DNA of 64,000 nt from JALZCH01 sp036387135 (GCA_036387135.1 DASVUH010000044.1:50483-114482); one strand, 5' to 3'; counted from the stretch's first letter, positions 34,735-44,053 are shown. A program made the numbers and translations. Notes: a model not told the origin generated them from the sequence alone.

Positions 34735-35122
34735 TTTTCTTCCCCGCCTTTTACAAAAATAAAATTCTGACTCAAAACGCGCTTTTAGCTATCGCCTGAA
34801 TGCGCGTTTGTCATTAAATGAATTTTAAATGACCACACTTTTCTTGTTTGTGCGGTAACAGACAAAAATAGGAACGCTTTTGATGCTTGATGGAGATGAA
34901 TATGTTAGGGAAACGTTTACAAAGACTGAATTAAAATATGTAAAATCAGCAAATCAAATTTTGTTGAACTTAATATCAGGCAGGATATTAAGTAGAAGTA
35001 ACGCAGTTGGAGGCAGAAACACTTTCTGTCAGGGAGTGTGCTTTATTTTCGTATAAGAAAGATAAAAAAGAGCCGCGCGTTTCCGGCGACTCTTTTGGGC
35101 GATTGAATTCCAGCCGAATCCA
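34735..35122. other. Intergenic region with a possible small ORF
   Basis: It contains an 8-bp inverted repeat AAACGCGC/GCGCGTTT (34775-34809). On the plus strand, a 57-codon frame from ATG 34883 to TAA 35056 is preceded by TAGGAACG and followed by a hairpin. The frame (begins MLDGDEYVRETFTKTELKYV) has no recognisable homology and I do not call it a gene. Confidence 0.35.
35065..35096. terminator. Imperfect hairpin downstream of the secreted CarboxypepD-reg gene
   Basis: AAAAAGAGCCG and CGGCGACTCTTTT form an interrupted stem around CGCGTTTC. It lies 26 bp past the stop of the leftward gene and could also end a rightward transcript. Confidence 0.5.
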
Positions 35123-36283
35123 TTAGTTATCAGCGACAAAGTTTATATCATCCGTTTCGCCAACAAGCGAAAGGACTTGCGCAGATTGAGTAAATGTATA
35201 TTTCTTAGCTGAAACGCTGATTGTATAACTTTGACCAGCCGGCGTATCTACAAATCTGTAATAACCTAATGAGTTGGTCAGAACTGTTCTGGTTTCTCCG
35301 TTTTGATCTGTCAGAGAAACTCTCGCCTGAGAAATGCCCCTTTTTCCTTTTATCACGCGCCCTGCAACTGTGACTGAACTGGCAGTCGGCGCTGTATTGT
35401 TCACAGATTCGGAAAAGTTGTCTATATACCCGACAAGAGCGTTATTAGGTCCTGTTCTGCTCCAAAAGTCGAATCCGTTTACTGCTCGTGCAGTATTTCC
35501 GCCACCGAAGTTACCTGTTTTATATGCCGTTTCCCACGTTGATCCCGTAGCGCTGCCAAGCAAATTGTTGTTGAGATCATAAATTGAGAGCCTGAAAACA
35601 TCATTAGGACTCGTGCCGTTTAATCCTGGGTAAAAAGTAATGTCGTAGTCGAGCCGGTACCATTCTCCCCAGTTCAGATTTTCTGCAACTGTGCTAACCA
35701 TAAAAGTTTGATCGGCAAAAGTGTACCAGCCGATTTCAAATTTTAATTTGCCTGCTGCGGTATTAGTGTCGTTCACGACTCGAACCTGCGCATAACGGTT
35801 TGGATAATCATCTGCTCCGGTTCCTTTGCTGCTCGGATTAAGCTCGGCAAAGCGACCGTTTGCCAATGTGGAGATGACAGGAGTCGAAGGTGCCTGATAA
35901 TAAAATGAAGCAGCAAAATGATTGTAAGGCGAAGCAACCACAGTTCCGCCGAGAGTGCTTCCCGGTTCGCCTGCCGGATCAACCGTAGCTGAATAGAGAT
36001 GGTTTGCCACTCCGAAGAAATCTACATTATTTGTCCTTATGGCAAGCGATTGTGCTTCAAAAAAACTTGAGCTTCCAGCCGGCGCGGATTCAATAACGCC
36101 TTTTGTCGGACTGTTGGAAAAATATCCCCAGCCGTTTTGCCCGTTTACATCGCCGAGAGTAAATACAGGAGGCTCAAAGCCGGTTGAATAAGTTGTTTGT
36201 GCGGAAATTACTTTGCTTGAAGCAGTGAGTGTTATAAAAATGGTTATTGCGACAATCAGTTTCGTTAATTTAACAGTTTTCAA
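35123..36283 (-). CDS. Secreted protein with C-terminal carboxypeptidase-regulatory-like domain
   Basis: 386 aa with a signal peptide (cut after KVISAQ). Residues ~30-290 form a beta-rich, possibly lectin-like domain (TGFEPPVFTLGDVNGQNGW ... FDFWSRTGPNNALVGYIDN). Residues ~298-386 form a CarboxypepD_reg/CNA-B-type beta-sandwich (TVAGRVIKGKRGISQARVSL ... NSLGYYRFVDTPAGQSYTI). This type of C-terminal domain is very common on acidobacterial surface proteins. The ligand is unknown. Confidence 0.7.
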   Translation of the reverse strand: MKTVKLTKLIVAITIFITLTASSKVISAQTTYSTGFEPPVFTLGDVNGQNGWGYFSNSPTKGVIESAPAGSSSFFEAQSLAIRTNNVDFFGVANHLYSATVDPAGEPGSTLGGTVVASPYNHFAASFYYQAPSTPVISTLANGRFAELNPSSKGTGADDYPNRYAQVRVVNDTNTAAGKLKFEIGWYTFADQTFMVSTVAENLNWGEWYRLDYDITFYPGLNGTSPNDVFRLSIYDLNNNLLGSATGSTWETAYKTGNFGGGNTARAVNGFDFWSRTGPNNALVGYIDNFSESVNNTAPTASSVTVAGRVIKGKRGISQARVSLTDQNGETRTVLTNSLGYYRFVDTPAGQSYTISVSAKKYTFTQSAQVLSLVGETDDINFVADN

Positions 36284-36590
36284 AATGTTCCCTCGTAAAT
36301 GCTCTTATAGTCTACGCTCAACCTTAGCAGAACCAGGTTAAATGTTCGTCAATTCACGCAAGAAAAATAAAAAACTTATAAATCCGTCCCGGAAAAGGGC
36401 TGAATAAATTTGCAGAAACAAACGAAAAGGCTCAAGGTTTTGCCCTGAGCCTTTTGCCTTTTTCTAACCCGTATCTAAAAATGTATCTATCAGTGACTTA
36501 CGCTGAGGCATTTTGAGTGATAGAATGCATTGAGATTGCATCCGGCAATACTTGGCGGTACAAGGTAAGTATAGGAAAACAAAAACCTAA
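36284..36590. other. Intergenic region holding an orphan terminator
   Basis: About 300 bp with no supported ORF on either strand. It contains a strong terminator (36425-36455) that does not follow any gene called here, which leaves room for a short RNA or a decayed gene upstream of it. GTATCTAAAAATGTATCTATC-like short repeats follow. Confidence 0.4.
36425..36455. terminator. Orphan terminator
   Basis: AAAAGGCTCA (36425-36434) / TGAGCCTTTT (36446-36455), 11-base loop, followed by GCCTTTTTC. Confidence 0.75.
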
Positions 36591-37307
36591 ATGGTTGGAG
36601 CAAGCATCGGACGCGGAGCGAAGAGGATTTTGGACGCGCTGGTTTACTGGCTGGTGAACGGCGGCGTGCATCCGAACGTTTTGACCTGCATCGGCGTCGG
36701 CATCAATGTTTTGTGCGCTTTGTTTTTCGGACTCGGACATTTTTTCTGGGCTGGAATCGTGATGATTCTAGCGAATTTGTTCGATATGCTCGACGGGCGC
36801 GTGGCGCGGGAAACCGGACAAGTAACGAAATTCGGCGCATTTCTTGATTCTTCGCTCGACCGTCTGTCGGATATGGTCGTGTTTGTCGGGATTTTATTTT
36901 TTTACGCGACCAACACGCCGCAGCGTTCGATGACAAACGTCTTTTTAGCCGCCGTCGGGTTAATGTTTTCCGTCATGGTTAGCTACACGAGCGCGCGCGC
37001 AGAAAGTCTGATTCCGAAAAATGATGTCGGATTTTTGCGCCGCCCGGAAAGAATCGTTTTGCTGATCATCGGCGCGCTGACGCACGTTCCGGGTTCAAAC
37101 GGCTTTTTCGCCAATCGAATGCCCGCCGTGTTGTGGATTTTGGCAATCGGAAATTTGTGGACGTTTGTCCAGCGGATGATTTATACATATTCGGAACTGG
37201 AAAGAATTGAGCGCGTTGCGTCGGGCGCAATTGAAGCCGAAGAAAAAACGTCCGAAGGCGCGGCGCGTCTCGAAAAAGGCAAAACCGAGCCGCAGCCGGC
37301 GCATTAA
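36591..37307 (+). CDS. CDP-alcohol phosphatidyltransferase
   Basis: 238 aa integral membrane enzyme. The full family signature D-x2-D-G-x2-A-R-x8-G-x3-D-x3-D is present as DMLDGRVARETGQVTKFGAF followed by LDSSLD. Five or six transmembrane segments and a charged cytosolic tail follow. It condenses a CDP-diacylglycerol with an alcohol acceptor to make a phospholipid. The acceptor (inositol phosphate, glycerol phosphate or other) cannot be told from sequence alone. A DUF3592-like gene follows after 36 bp. Confidence 0.9.
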   Translation: MVGASIGRGAKRILDALVYWLVNGGVHPNVLTCIGVGINVLCALFFGLGHFFWAGIVMILANLFDMLDGRVARETGQVTKFGAFLDSSLDRLSDMVVFVGILFFYATNTPQRSMTNVFLAAVGLMFSVMVSYTSARAESLIPKNDVGFLRRPERIVLLIIGALTHVPGSNGFFANRMPAVLWILAIGNLWTFVQRMIYTYSELERIERVASGAIEAEEKTSEGAARLEKGKTEPQPAH

Positions 37308-37343
37308 AGATTTTGAAAAAACAAGTGTTATTTCCCCCGATTT

Positions 37344-37622
37344 ATGGCGCTTTTTAAATTTTCTCGAAAGAGAAAACCCGATTCTGAAATTGAGCGGCGC
37401 GAACGGCTCTTAAAAAACGGACGCATCACCGAAGGCAGAATTCTCGACTGCGACGACGAAAATACGCAGGTTTTTTACATTTACAGCATCAACGGCGCGG
37501 ATTACGAATCTTCTGAATTATTAACCGCCGAGCAGCGTTTGCGAACTCAGGACTACGCCCCGGGCGCAAAAGTTTCGATTCGCTACGACCCGCGCCAGCC
37601 CGGAAATTCAATAGTTGTTTAA
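37344..37622 (+). CDS. DUF3592-like small protein
   Basis: 92 aa: a basic N-terminus (MALFKFSRKRKPDSE), then a beta-rich domain ending GAKVSIRYDPRQPGNSIVV. The closing YDP-x-P-x(2)-S pattern is typical of DUF3592. No transmembrane segment is visible. Its stop codon lies inside GTTTAAC, the far end of the attC-like site that follows. A degraded second copy of its last 51-56 bp occurs at 38693-38743, on the other side of the integron remnant. Confidence 0.68.
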   Translation: MALFKFSRKRKPDSEIERRERLLKNGRITEGRILDCDDENTQVFYIYSINGADYESSELLTAEQRLRTQDYAPGAKVSIRYDPRQPGNSIVV

Positions 37623-37729
37623 CGGCGGCATTGATGCGGGCGGAAACCGGCTAGCGACAAGCTAAGGTTTCAGAGGCTACGTTATATGAAATTAGCTGTT
37701 TCCGCCTCGCGTCCAATAACTTGTTGGGC
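37617..37729 (-). other. Integron attC-like recombination site
   Basis: On the minus strand the 113-bp site begins GCCCAAC (37729-37723, fits RYYYAAC) and ends GTTAAAC (37623-37617, fits GTTRRRY). Inside, GGCGGAAAC pairs with GTTTCCGCC to give the long imperfect palindrome expected of a folded attC. Length is within the 57-141 bp range usual for attC. It lies directly 3' of the cassette gene, and its first core sequence is complementary to the TTGGGC that begins the cassette at 38279, as required if both came from one excised circle. Confidence 0.72.
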
Positions 37730-37745
37730 ATCTTTTTCGCACGCC

Positions 37746-38249
37746 TCAATATTTCTTTGCCTTTTTGTCGCAATATGTTTGAGACAAAACTTTCTGCGGC
37801 AACTTTGACGGGGCAAGACTGTAATTAACAAGTTCTTTCTTTTCCTCCATACAGCTTACAAGAAGACGCGCTGGAAAAACTCCAAAGTTTCCATAACCGC
37901 CGCCATATTCGTATTTTCCGACGAAAGTGACATTTAGTGTACGTCCAACCCCGTATCTCTTATTGTCTTTAATCTTTTTTGAGTTTGAGCAAAGTTCATC
38001 TTCAAAATCAACCCAAACCGAATTGTTTTCGTCGAGGCAATCAGAACAGAAAAGGCGAGAGTTTTCAAAACCAAAACTATATGTAGCTTTTATGCGCACA
38101 ATTTTATCGCGGTAAGATTCCGGTTTTTGCGTCAAATCGCAGAACGAAACATCAATAACATTCAAGTTAGCGAAAGCCTTTTGATCTTGCGCCTGAATTA
38201 ACAGAACAGACAAAAGAAAAAGCCCAATGATGAAAATGATTTTCTGCAT
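37746..38249 (-). CDS. Cassette-borne secreted cysteine-containing protein
   Basis: 167 aa from ATG at 38249, which gives a clean signal peptide (MQKIIFIIGLFLLSVLLIQA). The mature domain, IDVSFCDLTQKPESYRDKIV, then FGFENSRLFCSDCLDE, then VTFVGKYEYGGGYGNFGVFP, resembles a small OB-fold-like family of exported bacterial proteins. Cysteines sit at 37, 68, 71, 87, 133 and 160. The start is only 30 bp from the proposed recombination point and the stop 17 bp from attC, the tight packing typical of a mobile gene cassette. Orientation is divergent from the integrase relic. Confidence 0.7.
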   Translation of the reverse strand: MQKIIFIIGLFLLSVLLIQAQDQKAFANLNVIDVSFCDLTQKPESYRDKIVRIKATYSFGFENSRLFCSDCLDENNSVWVDFEDELCSNSKKIKDNKRYGVGRTLNVTFVGKYEYGGGYGNFGVFPARLLVSCMEEKKELVNYSLAPSKLPQKVLSQTYCDKKAKKY

Positions 38250-38273
38250 ATCTAATTGTCTCGTCTCGAAGAT

Positions 38274-38437
38274 GCCCAACTTTGAATTCTACTGAATTGT
38301 AGAGTTCTTATACGGAATTTTTATACATCCGCTTTAACTCGGAAGTCAAACAAAAAGTTGATTTTATCAAGACTTTGCCGTATCTTTACGGCTATCCAAA
38401 AAAACCTTCGAAATTTTTCATAGGAATTATTCTGATT
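38274..38437 (-). other. attI-like end of the integron remnant
   Basis: On the minus strand the region upstream of the cassette ends in CAAAGTTGGGC (38284-38274), closely matching the CAAAGTTAGGC end of classical attI1. The 157 bp between this and the integrase relic start at 38438 has the length of an attI/promoter spacer. No other structure was identified. Confidence 0.5.
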
Positions 38438-38692
38438 ATGTCGAAACTCCTTGATAATGTGCGGAATTTGATGAGCGCTCGGCATTACAGCTATAAGGCA
38501 GTGAAAGGTTATGTTTATTGGATTAGGCAATACTATTTTCTTTCGCAATGTAAGACATCCGGCAGAGATGGGCGCGGCAGAGGCGGAACGATTCTTAACT
38601 TATTCGGGAGTCGAAAGATCAGTTTCGGCTTCGACTCAAAATCAGGGCTTATCGCTCGATTGTTTCTTTACAAGGAAGTTTTACAAGCAGGA
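38438..38692 (+). pseudogene. Decayed integron integrase (intI) N-terminal fragment
   Basis: From ATG 38438 the frame encodes KLLDNVRNLMSARHYSYKAV and on to YVYWIRQY, then shifts near 38540 into another frame encoding NVRHPAEMGAAEAERFLTY and SVSASTQNQGL. It shifts back near 38650 to encode ARLFLYKEVLQ. Together these follow the SAM-like N-terminal domain of tyrosine recombinases of the IntI type: LLDQVRE..HYS...YV.WI, RHP..MG..E.E.FL, ..VSASTQNQALSALLFLY.EVL. The catalytic Arg, HxxR and Tyr region is entirely missing, so it is inactive. Confidence 0.82.
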
Positions 38693-38743
38693 CAAAAGTT
38701 TCCGTTCGACTCGCATCAACCTGGACATACGATTGTTGTTTAA
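38693..38743 (+). pseudogene. Degraded 3' end of a DUF3592-like gene
   Basis: About 40 of 51 aligned bases match the end of the DUF3592 gene (37567-37622), with one 5-base gap, and the reading ends HQPGHTIVV against RQPGNSIVV. It is fused in frame to the end of the integrase relic. The two copies bracket the integron remnant. Confidence 0.65.
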
Positions 38744-38796
38744 ATGAGCATTTTTAGCGGTGCGGCAAAACAAGCCGGAAAACACGCTCGAAAAAA

Positions 38797-39768
38797 ATGA
38801 TTTTCTGGCTGCTTTTAGTTCTCGGTTTCTTTTTGTTTGTCATCGGCGTTTTCGTTTTTCTGATTACGCAGCCGCTCATTTTTCCAGCCGGAAAACTGCA
38901 AACAGAAATCTCCGTTAATCCTGAAAAATTAAAAACGCACGTCGTAAAAATATCAAACGATTTTTCCCCGCGCAGTTTTCCGTTCATACAAAATCTCGAT
39001 AAAACCGCAGCGTATATCAAACAGCATTTCGAGACCGCAGGCGGCAAAACGTCGGAGCAGGAATTTGAAGTCGGCGGCAAAACTTATCGCAATATAATTG
39101 CTCGTTTTGGAACTGAAACATCGGAACGAATCGTCGTCGGTGCGCATTACGATGCCGCAGGCGCTCTGCCTGCGGCTGATGATAATGCGAGCGGCGTCGC
39201 CGGACTCATTGAGCTGGCATATTTGCTCGGTAAAACCGAACTTCACACGCAGGTTGAGCTGGTTGCATATAGTTTGGAAGAACCGCCCTTTTTTGGCACA
39301 AATAAAATGGGCAGTTATGTCCACGCGAAATCTTTAAAAGATCAAAATGCTTTTGTCCGCCTGATGTTATCGCTCGAAATGATTGGCTATTTCTCCGACG
39401 AGCCGAACAGTCAGAGGTTTCCGGTTTCGGTAATGAGTTCGTTGTATCCTTCGCGCGGAAATTTTATCTGCGTCATCGGCAACTTTAATAATTTTCTAAC
39501 TGTGCGGCGCATTAAAGCCGCGATGCTTGCCGCCTCGGATTTGCCGGTTTATTCGACTAATGCGCCGGTTTCAATTCCCGGAATTGATTTTTCCGACCAC
39601 CGAAACTATTGGGCATTTGGTTACGACGGGGCGATGATCACCGATTCCGCTTTTTATCGAAACCCGAATTATCATACTGCCGCTGACACGGCGGAAAAAC
39701 TCGATTACAATCGTATGGCAAAAGTTGTCGAAGGCGTTTATAACGCAGTTGTTCAAACAGCGAAGTGA
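38797..39768 (+). CDS. M28-family zinc aminopeptidase, membrane-anchored
   Basis: 323 aa with one N-terminal transmembrane helix (residues ~2-28) and an extracytoplasmic peptidase domain. Zinc-ligand motifs are in order: VVGAHYDAAG (His), AADDNASGVAG (bridging Asp), SLEEPPFFGT (catalytic Glu plus Glu ligand), SLEMIGYF, and NPNYHTAADT (final His). All are present, so it is predicted active on N-terminal residues of peptides. accC starts three bases after its stop, so co-transcription is likely, although no metabolic link is evident. Confidence 0.88.
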   Translation: MIFWLLLVLGFFLFVIGVFVFLITQPLIFPAGKLQTEISVNPEKLKTHVVKISNDFSPRSFPFIQNLDKTAAYIKQHFETAGGKTSEQEFEVGGKTYRNIIARFGTETSERIVVGAHYDAAGALPAADDNASGVAGLIELAYLLGKTELHTQVELVAYSLEEPPFFGTNKMGSYVHAKSLKDQNAFVRLMLSLEMIGYFSDEPNSQRFPVSVMSSLYPSRGNFICVIGNFNNFLTVRRIKAAMLAASDLPVYSTNAPVSIPGIDFSDHRNYWAFGYDGAMITDSAFYRNPNYHTAADTAEKLDYNRMAKVVEGVYNAVVQTAK

Positions 39769-39771
39769 TTT

Positions 39772-41313
<1,542 letters not shown>

Positions 41314-41352
41314 TTAAACTTCTGGGAGCGTTTTTTATTGAAAGGGAGCTTT

Positions 41353-41580
41353 ATGAAATCATTTTTGAATGGATTCGTGGGAAAAAAAGTTGATGTCGTC
41401 TGCGCCGGCGGCGTCTCTGTCAGCGGGCAGATCGAAGCAATCGAAGCGGACGTTCTGGTTTTAAAAGATGATGAAGAAAAAGTCTGCTACGTGGCGATTG
41501 ATAAAATCACGGTCGTTTGGGAAACCAAAGACAAACCTAGCCGCACCGGATTTATCGGCGGCTTCTCGAATCGTCATTAA
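41353..41580 (+). CDS. Sm-like small protein (MM0924-type)
   Basis: 75 aa from ATG at 41353; AAAGGGAG sits five bases upstream, inside what would otherwise be an earlier TTG-started extension. The sequence GKKVDVVCAGGVSVSGQIEA, then LVLKDDEEKVCYVAIDKITVVWE, has the Sm1-like strand pattern of the MM0924 family of short beta-barrels. The molecular role is not established. It follows accC by 39 bp and ends at its own strong terminator. Confidence 0.72.
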   Translation: MKSFLNGFVGKKVDVVCAGGVSVSGQIEAIEADVLVLKDDEEKVCYVAIDKITVVWETKDKPSRTGFIGGFSNRH

Positions 41581-41608
41581 ATCAAATCACAAATAAAATC
41601 TGCGAAGA

Positions 41609-41656
41609 AAAAGCCGCCGGATATGGAATTAGTGTTTCTCAAATCCGGCGGCTTTT
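41609..41656. terminator. Terminator after the Sm-like gene
   Basis: AAAAGCCGCCGGAT (41609-41622) / ATCCGGCGGCTTTT (41643-41656): 14-bp stem, 20-base loop, between convergent genes. Confidence 0.88.
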
Positions 41657-41673
41657 CTTAATTTAAAGTTGAT

Positions 41674-42393
41674 TTACTTCAAATAGGTTTCAATTTTATT
41701 AAGTTGATTAAGCGGGATGCGGCGATAACCGACAATTCTGTTTTTCCAGTAGCCGTCGAATTTTGAGTACGTCACGCCTTTGCTTGTTGAGGCGTGGAAA
41801 AATGTGTTTTCGTCAATCACGATGCCGACATGACCGAGGCGGTTGAAGAAAACAAGCGTGCCGAATTGGGTTTTTTCTTCTTCGGCGGCAACCGGAAAAT
41901 CGCTCCAATAATAACGCGCGCTGTTGCGGTCAAAGCTGATTCCGGCTTCGTTAAAAACTCTCCAGACGAGCGCCGAGCAATCAATCGAGTTCGGTCCTTC
42001 CGAACCGTAATGATAAGGCGTGCCTAACCAATTGTTCATCGCTTGCAGCATTTTGCCGCGAAAAGCCGCAGAAGAAGATGATGATGCCGCGTTTAAAGCC
42101 GCCGCGCTCGCCGCATTTGCCGGGCGCGAAGAAACGGTCGGGCGGACGTAGATGTCGTTAGTCAAAGCTTTAGGCGTTTGTGTATTGCGCGGTTGCGACA
42201 TAACGCCTGATTTTACCAGAGGTTGCTGCGAAGCAGCGGGCGATTGATTGTTTGCCAAAGGAACGACTAAAACGGTGTTTTGCGTTGTGTCAGGAGCGCG
42301 GCGCGGACGCGATTGCTGGGCGGAAGCAGTTGTGGCGAGGGAAAACAATGAACAAATGGCTATACAAAGCCCAAACGGGACAAATCTCTTCAT
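41674..42393 (-). CDS. Secreted NlpC/P60 cysteine peptidase
   Basis: 239 aa from ATG at 42393 (AGGAG ten bases upstream; a TTG six bases earlier is possible). A signal peptide (cut near TTASAQQ) precedes a Ser/Asn/Gln-rich linker to about residue 105. The NlpC/P60 domain has all expected residues: Cys in SIDCSALVWRVFNEAG, His in LGHVGIVID, and a second His in TFFHASTSKG. It is a probable endopeptidase cleaving peptidoglycan stem peptides. It stands alone on the minus strand. Confidence 0.9.
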   Translation of the reverse strand: MKRFVPFGLCIAICSLFSLATTASAQQSRPRRAPDTTQNTVLVVPLANNQSPAASQQPLVKSGVMSQPRNTQTPKALTNDIYVRPTVSSRPANAASAAALNAASSSSSAAFRGKMLQAMNNWLGTPYHYGSEGPNSIDCSALVWRVFNEAGISFDRNSARYYWSDFPVAAEEEKTQFGTLVFFNRLGHVGIVIDENTFFHASTSKGVTYSKFDGYWKNRIVGYRRIPLNQLNKIETYLK

Positions 42394-42723
42394 CGGCAAT
42401 TAACTCCTGTTGCTTAAATTTTGATTTACTGCTGCGCTGCTTCGGCAAAAAGGCTCAGAAAAGGGACGCCCAAAGAGTCTCAAAGAGACGAAACGGCTCG
42501 AATGCCGTAAAACTTCCGCAAATTTATAAAATAAATTGCCCTGACGGATGTGGCGAAAGTTAATTTTTTTTAGAATTGCCAGCGCAGTGTGGCTCAGATG
42601 CTGTCGAGTATCGTATCCGAAAAAATGAATATTTGACAAGGGCAAAATTGAGAAAAATGGATAAAACAAAGACTGATAGGTTCCATAATCTTATTTAAGT
42701 CTTTATCGGTTAGTAGTTAAAAA
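42394..42723. other. Intergenic region upstream of the NlpC/P60 gene
   Basis: About 330 bp between the start of the NlpC/P60 gene and the stop of the small coiled-coil gene. AT-rich in its right half; no ORF with a credible start, and no terminator or repeat that I could support. Confidence 0.5.
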
Positions 42724-42981
42724 TTATTCGTTATTTTCGAGTTTTTGTAATTCTTCGGTGAATTTTTCGATTTGTTGGCGCGTTACATCAAGCTCGCGCC
42801 GGGCTTCGAGATATTTCGTCCATTGCGGCGTGTTGGTTAAAGCTCGCTGCGTATCTTCGTCAATAGCGCGCGCCAGCAGCGCGACCAAATCGCTGACCGA
42901 ATCGTTGTGTTCGAGCAGGCGTTGAATAATCGTGTAAGCGAGTTTGGCGTTTTGTAAATCTAAATCTCTAATATCCGACAT
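42724..42981 (-). CDS. Small helical/coiled-coil protein of unknown function
   Basis: 85 aa from ATG at 42981, one base after the ygfZ stop; an alternative ATG at 43002 lies within the end of ygfZ. The body is predicted helical throughout (LQNAKLAYTIIQRLLEHNDS ... LEARRELDVTRQQIEKFTEE) with a C-terminal coiled coil. No family was recognised. Tight coupling to ygfZ suggests co-expression. Confidence 0.6.
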   Translation of the reverse strand: MSDIRDLDLQNAKLAYTIIQRLLEHNDSVSDLVALLARAIDEDTQRALTNTPQWTKYLEARRELDVTRQQIEKFTEELQKLENNE

Positions 42982-42982
42982 A

Positions 42983-43990
42983 TTAATTTCCGTTACGTTC
43001 ATTTTTACTCAAACTGCCGCCCGCAAACGGCAACTGCGCGACTTTCGCGCGCGCATTTTCATTAACCAAAAGCTCAGTTCCGGGCTGAAGAAAATCGTAG
43101 CGGACATAAGCCAGAGCAATTTGTTTATTTAAAACAGGCGAAAACGCGACGGAAGTTATGCGACCTGCGTTTTTGCCTCCGGGCGATTTTAATTCGCTGT
43201 TCGGCGCAACATCTGCCGGTTCGTCGAAAATCAAACCGGCGAGCTTTTTCGCCACGTGACCGCGGTGATGAATGCGGATGATAACTTCTTGTCCGACATA
43301 GCAGCCTTTGGTAAAGCTGACGGCTTCGTCAAGCCCGGTTTCAAGAACGATGGTCGTTTCGTCCATATCAACGCCGTAAAGCGGAATCCCGGCTTCGATT
43401 CTCAAAACTTCGCGCGTTTCGTCGCCGATTTTCACCGCGCCCGCATTTTCAAGTTCTTTCGTCAAATCCTGAATTAAATTTGCCGTAGCAAACAAATCAA
43501 AACCGTCTTCGGCGGTGTGCGTTGAGTTGATAACGAACACTTTTTCACCGTTAAATTCTGCTTCAACAACTTCGGATTTAAACTTTGGACTTTGGACTTT
43601 GGACTTTAAAATTTCGCCTGCGAGCTTGCCTTGAATCGAATGCAAATTCATTTCTTCCGACAAATCGCGGACTTTGAAATCTCCTGCGAAAGTAAAGCGA
43701 AACAAATTGTTGAAAACCTTTTCGCGCGTCGCGGCTTCGGTGTCGAAAAGAAATTTGTCGCCGATTTTTAAAACCCTGACAAACGCCAGCAATCTGCCCT
43801 GCACATTCGGAAAAGCGGCGAGCATCCAGGAGTTTTCAGGCAATTTGGCTATATCGTTGGTCAACATCCCGTTTAAAAACTGCACGGCTTCGCCGCCCGA
43901 AACTTCGATCAAGCCTCGCTTCGGAAAATCAAACATCCCCGCGCCCGATTCGCGCACGGCTTTGTATTCTGTTTCAAAATTGCTGTTCAT
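42983..43990 (-). CDS. ygfZ: YgfZ/GcvT-like folate-binding protein
   Basis: 335 aa from ATG at 43990; a GTG three codons earlier is possible. The family signature KGCYVGQE (with the reactive Cys) is present, together with the N-terminal GGEAVQFLNGMLTNDI and NVQGRLLAF of the GcvT fold. YgfZ proteins are tetrahydrofolate-dependent factors that help assemble or repair certain Fe-S enzymes; nearby Mrp and ErpA genes fit. A heptamer array (CTTTGGA x3, 43583-43603) lies within the gene and encodes a Lys/Ser/Pro-rich loop in mid-protein without breaking the frame. Confidence 0.87.
   Translation of the reverse strand: MNSNFETEYKAVRESGAGMFDFPKRGLIEVSGGEAVQFLNGMLTNDIAKLPENSWMLAAFPNVQGRLLAFVRVLKIGDKFLFDTEAATREKVFNNLFRFTFAGDFKVRDLSEEMNLHSIQGKLAGEILKSKVQSPKFKSEVVEAEFNGEKVFVINSTHTAEDGFDLFATANLIQDLTKELENAGAVKIGDETREVLRIEAGIPLYGVDMDETTIVLETGLDEAVSFTKGCYVGQEVIIRIHHRGHVAKKLAGLIFDEPADVAPNSELKSPGGKNAGRITSVAFSPVLNKQIALAYVRYDFLQPGTELLVNENARAKVAQLPFAGGSLSKNERNGN
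43583..43603. repeat. Perfect triple heptamer CTTTGGA inside ygfZ
   Basis: Three exact copies in a row. 21 bp equals seven codons, so the gene's frame is kept. Confidence 0.85.
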
Positions 43991-44053
43991 CAAAAACACT
44001 GCGAAAAAGTTAATAGTTATTAATTGATAGTTGAGGTTTTTTGATTTTAAATG

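Noticed and set aside
34883..35056. 57-codon ORF with a possible ribosome site
   Set aside because: No homology or conserved motif, and the following hairpin is equally explained by the convergent gene; kept only as a note in the intergenic entry.
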